Below, in pieces: positions 6,090-13,178 of a stretch of DNA of 16,532 nt. The notes below the pieces were generated by a model. That model had not been told where the DNA came from. It did not search any database and saw nothing but the letters and a program-made list of their open reading frames with translations. This DNA is from SZUA-584 sp964607965 (lineage in GTDB: Bacteria > Bacillota > Clostridia > Christensenellales > SZUA-584): contig CAZSMH010000041.1 of NCBI GenBank assembly GCA_964607965.1, positions 1 to 16,532 on the forward strand, written 5' to 3'. Both the position numbers and the translations under genes were made by a program. The stretch's first letter is position 1, and the number at the start of each line of letters is the position of its first letter.

Positions 6090-7448
6090 ATGAAAATCAT
6101 CATTGTTGGAGACGGTAAGGTGGGCTTTACCCTTTCCGAACATTTATCAAAAGAAGGCCACGATGTCACAATTATTGATAACAGAGATGAAGTTCTCCAA
6201 AAAACAATAGAATCATTGGATGTTATTACAATAAGAGGAAACGGTGCAAGCAGTTCCGTGCTCTTAAAGGCACAGGTTAATAAAGCGGACTTGCTTATAG
6301 CGGCAACATCATCCGATGAAGTTAATATGATATGCTGTCTTATAGGCAAAAAACTCGGTGTCAAAAAAACGATTGCAAGAATAAGGAACCCCGAATACAG
6401 CGAGCAGCTGGCGATGATGGAAGATGAGATGGGATTGAGCATGATAGTAAATCCCGAGCTTGCAACGGCAATGGAGATATCCCATCTGATTAACTTTCCC
6501 TCCGCTATAAATATAGGTATTTTTGCCGACGATCGGGTATATCTTATAGAGTTTAAAGTCGATGCAGATAACCCCATGGCGGGCCTGTCAATTTCTAAGA
6601 TTCAGGAAATCTACTCTTCAAATATACTTATATGTGCTGTGTATCGTGATTCGCATATTTATATACCGAACGGCGATTTTATTATAAAATCAGGCGACCA
6701 TATACATATCGCGGGGGATTATGAGAGCATAGATGCGCATCTTAAGGCCATTGGCTACAATGAAAAAAGGGCAAAATTGATAATGATTGTTGGAGGCGGG
6801 CTGATTACCCATTACTTGAGCAATATACTCTCCGACTATGGTATCAGAGTTAAAATAATTGAAAAGAAAAAAAGCAAATGCGAAGAATTGTGTGAGTATT
6901 TACCGCAGGCGCTTGTTATTAATGGAGACGGCACAGAAAAACAGCTTCTGGATTCCGAGGGAATAACAAATGTTGACGCATTCATAGCAATAACTGACGT
7001 TGATGAGGAAAACCTTATAATGTCTATGTATGCAGCTTATAAGAAAGTCCCTAAAGTAATTACGAAAATCAACAGGCTTGAGTATGCGGATGTAATAAGG
7101 CAAGCGGGTATAGACCGCGTTATTAGTCCCAAGTTTATAACAGCCAATCATATAGTTCGATATGTGCGGGGAATGCAGAACCTTAAAGGCAGCCGAATAA
7201 AAACGCTTTACAGGATAATGGGCGATATGGCCGAGGTGGTTGAGTTTGTAGCGACATCGTCCACAAAGTATCTTGGAATTCCTCTGTTCCAGATGCCTTT
7301 CAAAAAAAACATACTTATAACTACGATTGTTCGTGACGGCAACGTAATAATCCCCAAGGGCAAAGATTTTTTTCTTGAAGGCGATACCGTTATTGTAGTC
7401 ACGACCACAAAACAGCTTGAGGACTTAAATGAAGTATTCGACAAATAA
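6090..7448 (+). CDS. trkA: Trk potassium uptake protein TrkA (two RCK units)
   Basis: The peripheral cytoplasmic regulator of the TrkH potassium channel; RCK domains bind NAD(H) or other nucleotides and gate the pore. The 452 residues form two RCK_N/RCK_C pairs: RCK_N 1-125 with GDGKVG (7-12) and Asp30, RCK_C about 145-222, second RCK_N 229-350, second RCK_C about 372-448. The second dinucleotide motif reads GGGLIT (235-240) before Glu258, so the last glycine of GxGxxG is a threonine. The ATG at 6090 has AAGGG 5 nt upstream; a better GGAGG at 6069-6073 is 16 nt away, too far for normal use. trkH follows after 11 bp, and its binding site overlaps the trkA stop, so the two are cotranscribed. 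Confidence 0.95.
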   Translation: MKIIIVGDGKVGFTLSEHLSKEGHDVTIIDNRDEVLQKTIESLDVITIRGNGASSSVLLKAQVNKADLLIAATSSDEVNMICCLIGKKLGVKKTIARIRNPEYSEQLAMMEDEMGLSMIVNPELATAMEISHLINFPSAINIGIFADDRVYLIEFKVDADNPMAGLSISKIQEIYSSNILICAVYRDSHIYIPNGDFIIKSGDHIHIAGDYESIDAHLKAIGYNEKRAKLIMIVGGGLITHYLSNILSDYGIRVKIIEKKKSKCEELCEYLPQALVINGDGTEKQLLDSEGITNVDAFIAITDVDEENLIMSMYAAYKKVPKVITKINRLEYADVIRQAGIDRVISPKFITANHIVRYVRGMQNLKGSRIKTLYRIMGDMAEVVEFVATSSTKYLGIPLFQMPFKKNILITTIVRDGNVIIPKGKDFFLEGDTVIVVTTTKQLEDLNEVFDK

Positions 7449-7459
7449 GGATTTATATT

Positions 7460-8683
7460 ATGAATTTTTATATGATTAAAAACTTATGCGGACAAGTCAT
7501 TAGATTTGAAGCGTTATTCATGGCGCTTTCACTTTTGGTTTCAATTATTTACAAGGAATATAAATCCGCATTGGTATTTGCAGGCATTATCGTATTCATG
7601 CTGCTATTAAGTTTCGCTCTTACTTACAAAAAGCCTAAAAACAGGTCTTTTTATGCCAAAGAGGGTATTATCACAGTATCTTTATCATGGGTTATTATAT
7701 CTTTATTCGGTGCGCTGCCGTTTGTTATCAGCGGTGCGATACCGTCTTTTTTAGACAGCCTTTTCGAGTCTATCTCCGGCTTTACTACCACCGGAGGAAG
7801 CATACTTTCCAATGTCGAAGCGCTCGATAAAGGCATGCTGTTCTGGCGCAGTTTTACCCACTGGATAGGCGGCATGGGCGTTCTTATGTTTGTTATGGCT
7901 ATTTTGCCCATGTCGGGTGCGGACCCTTTACACCTGATGCGCGCGGAAAGCCCCGGACCAACTACAGAAAAGCTGGTTCCGAAAGCCCGCCAAACAGCCA
8001 AGATACTATATAAGATATACATAGGCATTACTCTGCTGGAGATAGCGTTTCTGCTCTTTGGCGGAATGCCGGTTTACGACAGCATCGTGCATACTTTCGG
8101 AACTGCCGGCACCGGCGGATTTTCAATTAAAAATGCTTCAATAGCAGCTTACGACAGCGTATACATTGAAACAGTCATCACTGTATTTATGATACTTTTC
8201 GGTATAAACTTCAGTGCATTTTTTCTGCTGCTGGCTAAAAAATTCAAAAGTTTTTTTGCACATGAGGAGATGCGTGTTTATATCTGCATATTGGCCGTTT
8301 CAATGATTGTTATTGCTCTTAATACTTTAGGTACGGTATACGACAGTTTTGGCGAAAGCCTGCGCTATTCNNNNNNNNNNNNNNNNNNNNNNNNNNNNNN
8401 NNNNNNNNNNNNNNNNNNNNNNNNNNNNNNNNNNNNNNNNNNNNNNNNNNNNNNNNNNNNNNNNNNNNNNGGCTATAATATGGCAACCTCGGCTTCGTCC
8501 GTTATAGCATGTATTAACAATATAGGACCGGGGCTTGGTTTAGTTTCGCCGGTAGGTAATTTCGGGTCATTTTCGCTGTTAAGCAAAATCGTGCTTATGC
8601 TTAACATGCTTATTGGACGGCTAGAAATATACCCTATATTGCTGCTTTTGTCACCAGCTATATGGCATAAAAAAAATGCATAG
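7460..8683 (+). CDS. trkH: Trk potassium transporter subunit TrkH, interrupted by an assembly gap
   Basis: The membrane pore of the Trk potassium system, working with TrkA directly upstream. TrkH has four pore-loop repeats. Visible here are loop 1 (SISGFTTTGGS, residues 104-114), the HWIGGMG segment (134-140), loop 2 (HTFGTAGTGGFS, 211-222), and loop 4 after the gap (ACINNIGPGLGLV). Loop 3 and its flanking helices, including the usual GG-x-GSTGGG segment, fall in the gap at 8371-8470. Family members normally have roughly 110 residues where the 100 N allow 34, so the gap length is a placeholder and the frame match across it is chance. Start: ATG at 7460 after AAGGA (7447-7451). There is no sign that the gene itself is broken. 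Confidence 0.92.
   Translation: MNFYMIKNLCGQVIRFEALFMALSLLVSIIYKEYKSALVFAGIIVFMLLLSFALTYKKPKNRSFYAKEGIITVSLSWVIISLFGALPFVISGAIPSFLDSLFESISGFTTTGGSILSNVEALDKGMLFWRSFTHWIGGMGVLMFVMAILPMSGADPLHLMRAESPGPTTEKLVPKARQTAKILYKIYIGITLLEIAFLLFGGMPVYDSIVHTFGTAGTGGFSIKNASIAAYDSVYIETVITVFMILFGINFSAFFLLLAKKFKSFFAHEEMRVYICILAVSMIVIALNTLGTVYDSFGESLRYXXXXXXXXXXXXXXXXXXXXXXXXXXXXXXXXXXGYNMATSASSVIACINNIGPGLGLVSPVGNFGSFSLLSKIVLMLNMLIGRLEIYPILLLLSPAIWHKKNA
8371..8470. other. Assembly gap of exactly 100 N
   Basis: A run of 100 unknown bases inside trkH. The round number suggests a conventional scaffold-gap filler, not a measured length. Confidence 0.99.
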
Positions 8684-8709
8684 TGGACCAAAAACTTTGT
8701 TTTAATTGC

Positions 8710-8725
8710 CGTTTATCGGATAACG
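8710..8725. other. Small hairpin between convergent genes
   Basis: CG-t-TTAT-cgg-ATAA-CG forms a short stem with one bulge between the convergent trkH and GNAT genes. Neither strand has a T-tract after it, so it is not a convincing terminator, but it is the only structure in this 60-bp gap. Confidence 0.2.
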
Positions 8726-8743
8726 CTGCACTGCGACATATAA

Positions 8744-9142
8744 TCAGCCCTTATTGTATGTCACTTCGAAAATTGATCCTTCCCTTCGGTATCCTAACTT
8801 GCCGTAATATCCGTCAACATCGGACATAACATACACTGTGCGCCCCGGGAAGTCTAAATAGATACACTCCATCAATCTGCGTCCTATATTATTTCCCCTG
8901 TATTTTTTATTAACCAGCAAATCACATACATATATATAAAACCCGTAATCGTCAACAGAACGCGAGTATCCGCATAATACACCGTCCTGGTATGCAACGT
9001 AAGTAATTGATTTTTCCAAAGACTCTTTATAATTCTCTATTACATTATCATCAAAGTAACACGACCATTCGCCACCTTCTTCCTTTAACAAATTTATCAG
9101 TTTTTCCTCATCGCGGTCTTTGTGGTATTTTCTTATTTCCAT
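8744..9142 (-). CDS. GNAT-family N-acetyltransferase
   Basis: A 132-aa member of the Gcn5-related acetyltransferases, which move an acetyl group from acetyl-CoA to an amine. The acetyl-CoA-binding motif A is visible as YRGNNIGRRLM (residues 81-91, the R/Q-x-x-G-x-G/A loop with N in place of one residue), preceded by the strand YVCDLLVNKKY and followed near the C-terminus by GYYGKLGY (111-118), the usual YxxxGF-type end. The substrate cannot be predicted. The ATG at 9142 has GGAG 8 nt upstream. It lies 15 bp after the DUF7000-like gene on the same strand, so the two probably share an mRNA. The compact length is normal for the small GNAT subgroup. Confidence 0.85.
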   Translation of the reverse strand: MEIRKYHKDRDEEKLINLLKEEGGEWSCYFDDNVIENYKESLEKSITYVAYQDGVLCGYSRSVDDYGFYIYVCDLLVNKKYRGNNIGRRLMECIYLDFPGRTVYVMSDVDGYYGKLGYRREGSIFEVTYNKG

Positions 9143-9157
9143 ATCAGCTTCTCCGTC

Positions 9158-9646
9158 TTATTTATCAAGAATGCATATAACGTCATTAATGAATTTGTTT
9201 GTGTTGCTTTCTATTTGGCTTATAAGCTTGTTGGGACAATCAAAATCCGGCTGCTGTTCAAGTATAGATTCGATGATAGAATCAACCCCGGGGTAAGCTT
9301 TTGACAGTTTAAGTTCTCCTAAATCCTTTTGTCCTAATAGCTTTATATACTCGGCCTGAATTGTCCTGTTTGCGCCTCCCAGCCAGATCTCGAATCTGCC
9401 CTGCTCATGCAGGTAAACGATTGCTACTTTCAATTTTTTATTCTTCAGCTTTGGAGGAGTAAAGGCGAAATACGTCATATCCATATATCCGAAATACAAG
9501 CCACTTACGGTATAATCAGTATAATTGTTTTTCAAATATGAGCTTAATGCCGACATGAACGTCATTATTCCTTTATAAGCTTTCTGGATATGCCCTTTGG
9601 TAAGCTGTGCTTTATACTCATTAATACAATAGTTAAGTGATTGCAT
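9158..9646 (-). CDS. DUF7000-like hypothetical protein
   Basis: A 162-aa cytoplasmic protein of unknown function. The text LTKGHIQKAYKGIMTFMSAL, then GLYFGYMDMTYFAFTP and KVAIVYLHEQGRFEIWLGG, matches what I remember of the uncharacterised DUF7000 family; the assignment is from memory. A helical N-terminus (about 1-40), a beta-rich middle (45-95) with a conserved-looking aromatic core, and a helical C-terminus are suggested. No signal peptide, membrane segment or catalytic motif is evident. The ATG at 9646 follows AGGAGA (9659-9654) with a 7-nt spacing. It is the first gene of a two-gene unit with the GNAT acetyltransferase, 15 bp apart; related genes in such pairs may act in stress or antibiotic modification, but nothing here shows that. 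Confidence 0.7.
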   Translation of the reverse strand: MQSLNYCINEYKAQLTKGHIQKAYKGIMTFMSALSSYLKNNYTDYTVSGLYFGYMDMTYFAFTPPKLKNKKLKVAIVYLHEQGRFEIWLGGANRTIQAEYIKLLGQKDLGELKLSKAYPGVDSIIESILEQQPDFDCPNKLISQIESNTNKFINDVICILDK

Positions 9647-9706
9647 ATTTTTATCTCCTCTTAAATGCTTTGCCTAAATTAAGATTTAAACATATTATCT
9701 GCTTTT

Positions 9707-9735
9707 ATTATATAATGAATGGTATAAAATACAAA
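9707..9735 (-). promoter_or_regulatory. Probable promoter of the DUF7000-GNAT pair
   Basis: On the reverse strand, TATAAT (9712-9707) with TTTGTA 17 bp upstream (9735-9730), or TTGTAT with a 16-bp spacer. The -10 is perfect and the -35 is mediocre. Confidence 0.45.
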
Positions 9736-9812
9736 GAAAAAAACAATATGCTTTGCACAAGACTTAATAAACAAATAGCTATTGCTGATAGATAAAATTT
9801 TTGGCAAAATAC

Positions 9813-9873
9813 GCAGCATGTTGTTCGGCTTGACACAGTATGAATCCAGCGATATCATAAACTTGCATGCTGC
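9813..9873. repeat. Inverted repeat bracketing the lipoprotein promoter
   Basis: GCAGCATG (9813-9820) and its exact complement CATGCTGC (9866-9873) lie 53 bp apart centre to centre, about five helical turns. They flank the -35 and -10 elements, so the pair could be operator sites or a large stem. Confidence 0.4.
9830..9858 (+). promoter_or_regulatory. Promoter of the lipoprotein gene
   Basis: A perfect TTGACA (9830-9835), 17-bp spacer and TATCAT (9853-9858). The transcript would start near 9865, at the edge of the downstream arm of the inverted repeat. Confidence 0.75.
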
Positions 9874-9906
9874 TTTTTGCATAAAGCTTTTTAAAGAGGT
9901 TTTTAT

Positions 9907-10437
9907 ATGAAATACTTATTTTCAATTATATTGATATTATTTACGGTGATTTTTGCTGCATGCGGTTTGCCGGAAGAAAATAAAACCGAACAAACAATAC
10001 CGCCTGTGCCGTCTCCCGAACAGACAATATCTACGCCGTCTCCTACGCCGCCGCCCGATTTTTCTAACACGGATTTTACCGGCAGATGGAACGTAACAGG
10101 CGTAATTGCGCCGGACGGCAACCCTTTAAACGAATCTGAATTTTCGCAGCTGGATACGGATTTCTATGTAGAGATATTAAAAGACGGTGTGTATTTGGTA
10201 TACGACATAGACGGGCAGGTTTTAGGTCAGGGTAAATACAGCGTGTCGACGAATATACTGACGTTAAGTGCAGGAGGTATGGAGACAGTGTATGTTATTC
10301 TTGATGAGAACACTCTCCATTGTTTGTCCGCTGACGACAGCGTAACCGTTATGACCCGCAGCCATACATTAGAAAATGAAAATGACGAAACAACGGACGC
10401 GAATGATGTAGACACGTCCGAAGAGCAGGAAACATAA
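9907..10437 (+). CDS. Predicted lipoprotein with a lipocalin-like domain
   Basis: A 176-aa exported protein. The N-terminus (MKYLFSIILILFTVIFAAC) is a typical signal peptide ending in a lipobox-like FAAC with Cys19; phenylalanine at -3 is less usual than leucine. A proline-, threonine- and serine-rich linker follows (about 30-55). The domain at 58-152 begins with FTGRWNV and ends in a strand-rich tail, resembling small lipocalin-like or DUF-type barrels of bacterial lipoproteins; this is inference. The last 25 residues are strongly acidic. It is expected to be anchored outside the cytoplasmic membrane by a diacylglycerol on Cys19. Start: ATG at 9907, 7 nt after GAGG (9896-9899). It converges with the cell-wall hydrolase gene, with 11 bp between stops. 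No terminator is seen between them. Confidence 0.75.
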   Translation: MKYLFSIILILFTVIFAACGLPEENKTEQTIPPVPSPEQTISTPSPTPPPDFSNTDFTGRWNVTGVIAPDGNPLNESEFSQLDTDFYVEILKDGVYLVYDIDGQVLGQGKYSVSTNILTLSAGGMETVYVILDENTLHCLSADDSVTVMTRSHTLENENDETTDANDVDTSEEQET

Positions 10438-10448
10438 ATCTTATTGCA

Positions 10449-12029
10449 TCAGAATATGCGTATGCCGCATTTAAAGTTTCTCGACCACCAGCTGCCAGTG
10501 TATTTTCGTTTTACCACTTTGCCGTTGCTTGATGAAGCGTCAATTATATATCCGTTTCCGGCTACTATAGCCACATGACCGGAGACCGCGAGAATATCAC
10601 CGCGTTTTAAGTCACTCATGCGTGTAATACGGGTATACTTTTTGCAGGAAGCCCATCCCGAAGATGTAAGGTATCCTTGTTTTACGCCAATCTCTTTCAA
10701 ACACCAGTATACAAAACCGGAGCAGTCAAATTTACTTGGTCCTTTCGCGCCGCGCACATATTTGGAGCCAAGCTTGTTTTCTGCAACAGAAATGAACGAA
10801 TCTATGTTAGCGCCTGTTTTAACAACGCCTTCGAATTTTTTGGCACTGTCGGAATCAAGCTTCTCACGAGTCTTCTTGCCAACTTTGCCGTCAACACTAA
10901 GATGGTTGTTATGCTGAAAGCTGCGCACCGCCGTATCTGTTTCGGAACCAAAATATCCCGTGACGGATTTCATATACCCAAGTTCTTTAAGTCTTGTCTG
11001 TATCTGCTTAACTTGGTTGCTTCTTGCGCCTATTGAAAGCGAGCTGCTTTGCGCTTTTGCGGAATTAATAGCATCCTTTGTCTGCGGCCCTATATGGCCG
11101 TCCGCAAACAAGCCGTTTGTCTCCTGAAACCTTTTAACGGCTTCCTTGGTTTTTGAACCGAAGTTTCCGTCTGGTGTGCCTGAAAGATATCCAAGCGTGA
11201 TTAAACGTTTCTGAAATTTTTTTATCTCATCGCTCTTATCGCCGGAAGAGAACACATTAGCCACCGCGTCTTCTGAATAGAGCATTTCACGCGTTTTTCT
11301 GCCCACTTTACCGTCGGAGGTTAGCTTGTTGCGCTCCTGAAACCTTTTAACGGCTTTCTCGGTCTCTTTACCGAAACTGCCGTCAGCCTTTTGTATATAA
11401 TCAAGCTCAACAAGCCTCTGCTGCAGCTCTTCTACATCGGTGTTGTTTGCGCCTATCGTTATGGTATAATACTGAGCATCTGATGAAAAAAGCATATCAT
11501 ACATTTGCTGGTCAACAATACCGTCTACCGTAAGACCGTGCTGGTTTTTAAAAAGGTTTACGGCTTCTTCTGTAATACGGCCGAATATACCGTCTGCCTC
11601 GTCGTTGTCCATATATTCAAGCTCCATAAGCCGTGTCTGAACATCGGCTATTACGGAGGTCGTCATGCCTTTTGAAAGAGAAACAGATGTATGCACAGGC
11701 ATTGCAACCGAAAAGCTGATAACAGTTGGTATGGGAGACATCGAAGGCAATGGCGCGGGGTCGTGTTCCGGCAAGGGTGCATTTGCGGAAGCAATCTTAA
11801 GGTTATCGCCGGAAAGCGAAACAATAAGAATAACAATTAACAGAGCCGCGGCGGCTATACCTGATGCTACTATAATAACACGCTGCTTGTTTTTGATTCT
11901 TAAAGTACGCTTGCGAATACGGCTTGCACGCATCGAGGGAGTCTGCGTTTTGCGAAACGGAATTAAGGAGACTAACCGTTTAAAAAAACCGGATATGTTT
12001 GTTATCATTTTTTTATAACGCTCGGCCAT
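10449..12029 (-). CDS. NlpC/P60 peptidoglycan hydrolase with four peptidoglycan-binding repeats
   Basis: A 526-aa cell-wall enzyme. Order: basic cytoplasmic N-terminus (1-50), single membrane segment (51-72), Pro-rich linker (84-102), four PG_binding_1 repeats (about 127-181, 199-251, 267-321, 339-391), then NlpC/P60 (about 408-526). This family cleaves stem peptides, usually between D-gamma-glutamyl and meso-diaminopimelate. The catalytic Cys436 (FDCSGF) and His485 (SGHVAIV) are visible; the third position, commonly His, looks like Asp497 (YIIDAS). The membrane segment lacks an evident signal-peptidase site, so the protein is probably an anchored type II protein facing the wall. The ATG at 12029 follows AGGAG by 5 nt. 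A 23-bp exact DNA repeat links repeats 2 and 3. It is transcribed alone from the promoter at 12133-12105. Confidence 0.92.
   Translation of the reverse strand: MAERYKKMITNISGFFKRLVSLIPFRKTQTPSMRASRIRKRTLRIKNKQRVIIVASGIAAAALLIVILIVSLSGDNLKIASANAPLPEHDPAPLPSMSPIPTVISFSVAMPVHTSVSLSKGMTTSVIADVQTRLMELEYMDNDEADGIFGRITEEAVNLFKNQHGLTVDGIVDQQMYDMLFSSDAQYYTITIGANNTDVEELQQRLVELDYIQKADGSFGKETEKAVKRFQERNKLTSDGKVGRKTREMLYSEDAVANVFSSGDKSDEIKKFQKRLITLGYLSGTPDGNFGSKTKEAVKRFQETNGLFADGHIGPQTKDAINSAKAQSSSLSIGARSNQVKQIQTRLKELGYMKSVTGYFGSETDTAVRSFQHNNHLSVDGKVGKKTREKLDSDSAKKFEGVVKTGANIDSFISVAENKLGSKYVRGAKGPSKFDCSGFVYWCLKEIGVKQGYLTSSGWASCKKYTRITRMSDLKRGDILAVSGHVAIVAGNGYIIDASSSNGKVVKRKYTGSWWSRNFKCGIRIF
11121..11356. 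repeat. 23-bp exact in-frame repeat within the peptidoglycan-binding modules
   Basis: The 23 bases at 11121-11143 recur exactly at 11334-11356, 213 bp apart (71 codons). They encode the shared AVKRFQE helix of modules 3 and 2. The rest of the modules has diverged. Confidence 0.85.
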
Positions 12030-12104
12030 AAATTCTCCTGTTACTTAAACGGTAAAAGTTATTTGTAAAAACCAGCAGACTGTTTGTCCCTGTAGTATAG
12101 CATT

Positions 12105-12133
12105 ATTATATAGAATACTCTATCATTTCGCAA
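12105..12133 (-). promoter_or_regulatory. Promoter of the NlpC/P60 gene
   Basis: On the reverse strand TTGCGA (12133-12128), 17-bp spacer and a perfect TATAAT (12110-12105). The leader to the ATG at 12029 is about 70 nt. Confidence 0.6.
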
Positions 12134-12176
12134 TACTTTTGTAACAAATACGAAAAGAAATTTTCTGCAGCTCTTA

Positions 12177-13019
12177 TCAGTCAGTATGTTTCCGGTGAAT
12201 CTTGGCGTATTCTCTTGGCGGAAAGCCTGTAATCTTTTTAAAAACTCTTGAAAAATAATACGGATCGTCAAAACCAACGGAACAGGAAATTTCTTTTACA
12301 TTGAGAGACGAGTTTTGCAGCAATATGCATGCCCGCTCGATACGGTGCTTTGAAAGATAAGTTACCGGGGAGCATAAAAAATGCTGTTTAAAGCTGCGGA
12401 AAAGCCAGCTTCGGCTGACGCCCGCGTAATGGGCGATATCTTCCACACTGATGGGGCGTGAGAAGTTATCTGACATATATTCGCAAGCACGACTGATATA
12501 TTCGCTTGAGTGCATTTTGTAAAAGCTGCGCGGTTCAGCCATTTTTATTAAATAAGATAAAAACAAATACAAGCTGCCTGTCATACTGACGGATTCAAAA
12601 ACGCGGTTTCCGTGGCAGCGGTAAATATCAAGAAGCAGTTTTTTTATAATAGTACGGTTGCCGGCAGATATTACCGGAGAATCAGGCGAGAAATCTGTCT
12701 GTTCGAGTAAAAGGCTTGCATCGTTTCCATTAAAGCCCACCCAAAGGTATTCCCAGGGATTATACTCATCGGCAATATATGTTATCGTTATGCCGGGATA
12801 CGCAATGAAAGTGTCGCCGGCATTTATACGGTATACTTTGCCGGATATATTATATGTTCCGGCGCCCGATATTACATGATGTATAAGAAAATGGTCCCTA
12901 ATGCCAGGTCCCCAGCAGTGGCTGCTCTCGCATTTTTGAGAACCTACATTAAGCACAAATAAAGAGGCAAGACGCCGTTGAGTTTTGTATGAACGTTTAT
13001 AATTAATTTGTTTATTCAT
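12177..13019 (-). CDS. AraC-family transcriptional regulator, probable galactose or galactoside regulator
   Basis: A 280-aa DNA-binding regulator. An N-terminal cupin-type effector domain (about 35-100: GIRDHFLIHHVISGAGTY, then INAGDTFIAYPG) precedes two helix-turn-helix motifs (SVEDIAHYAGVSRSWLFRSF at about 191-210, and NVKEISCSVGFDDPYYFSRV at about 240-259) ending in the AraC signature FSRVFKKITGFPPREY. This layout is shared with MsmR/RafR-type activators of galactoside genes. It is divergent from galK-galT-galE, which supports a role there. Start: an ATG at 13034 is five codons longer, but a TATAAT at 13042-13037 would place the transcript start near 13030, after that ATG; neither start has a good binding site. 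It may be weakly translated or nearly leaderless. Confidence 0.88.
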   Translation of the reverse strand: MNKQINYKRSYKTQRRLASLFVLNVGSQKCESSHCWGPGIRDHFLIHHVISGAGTYNISGKVYRINAGDTFIAYPGITITYIADEYNPWEYLWVGFNGNDASLLLEQTDFSPDSPVISAGNRTIIKKLLLDIYRCHGNRVFESVSMTGSLYLFLSYLIKMAEPRSFYKMHSSEYISRACEYMSDNFSRPISVEDIAHYAGVSRSWLFRSFKQHFLCSPVTYLSKHRIERACILLQNSSLNVKEISCSVGFDDPYYFSRVFKKITGFPPREYAKIHRKHTD

Positions 13020-13036
13020 AGTAATTAAGTCCATAT

Positions 13037-13042
13037 ATTATA
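13037..13042 (-). promoter_or_regulatory. Candidate -10 of the AraC gene
   Basis: A perfect TATAAT on the reverse strand just upstream of the regulator. No good -35 is found 16-18 bp upstream, so activity may depend on another factor or on the regulator itself. Confidence 0.35.
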
Positions 13043-13066
13043 ATAAGACTTAAATATAGTATATTG

Positions 13067-13131
13067 CATGTAATAAGCAAAAGCAACAAATATCCATGTA
13101 TGGGGCGTATTCTTCAATTGTCCTGTATGCA
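13067..13131. promoter_or_regulatory. Candidate operator repeats in the araC-gal divergent region
   Basis: CATGTA occurs at 13067-13072 and 13095-13100, 28 bp apart. TCCATGTATG (13093-13102) is echoed 28 bp later as TCCTGTATG (13121-13129). AraC proteins often bind direct repeats next to -35 elements, and the last copy touches the gal -35. Confidence 0.3.
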
Positions 13132-13147
13132 TTTTCTGTATTATTAT
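13118..13147 (+). promoter_or_regulatory. Weak gal operon promoter
   Basis: TTGTCC (13118-13123) and TATTAT (13142-13147) with an 18-bp spacer. The poor match and long spacer suit an activator-dependent promoter. The leader is about 25 nt. Confidence 0.4.
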
Positions 13148-13178
13148 GATGATGTCATAAAACTTAAGGAGTTTACGG

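Noticed and set aside
9679..9882. Reverse-strand 67-aa open frame in the divergent intergenic region
   Set aside because: No ribosome binding site, unusual composition, and it overlaps both flanking promoters and the inverted repeat.
12059..12277. Reverse-strand 72-aa frame overlapping the AraC 3' end
   Set aside because: It lies in another frame of the AraC gene and over the NlpC/P60 promoter; it has no start site support.
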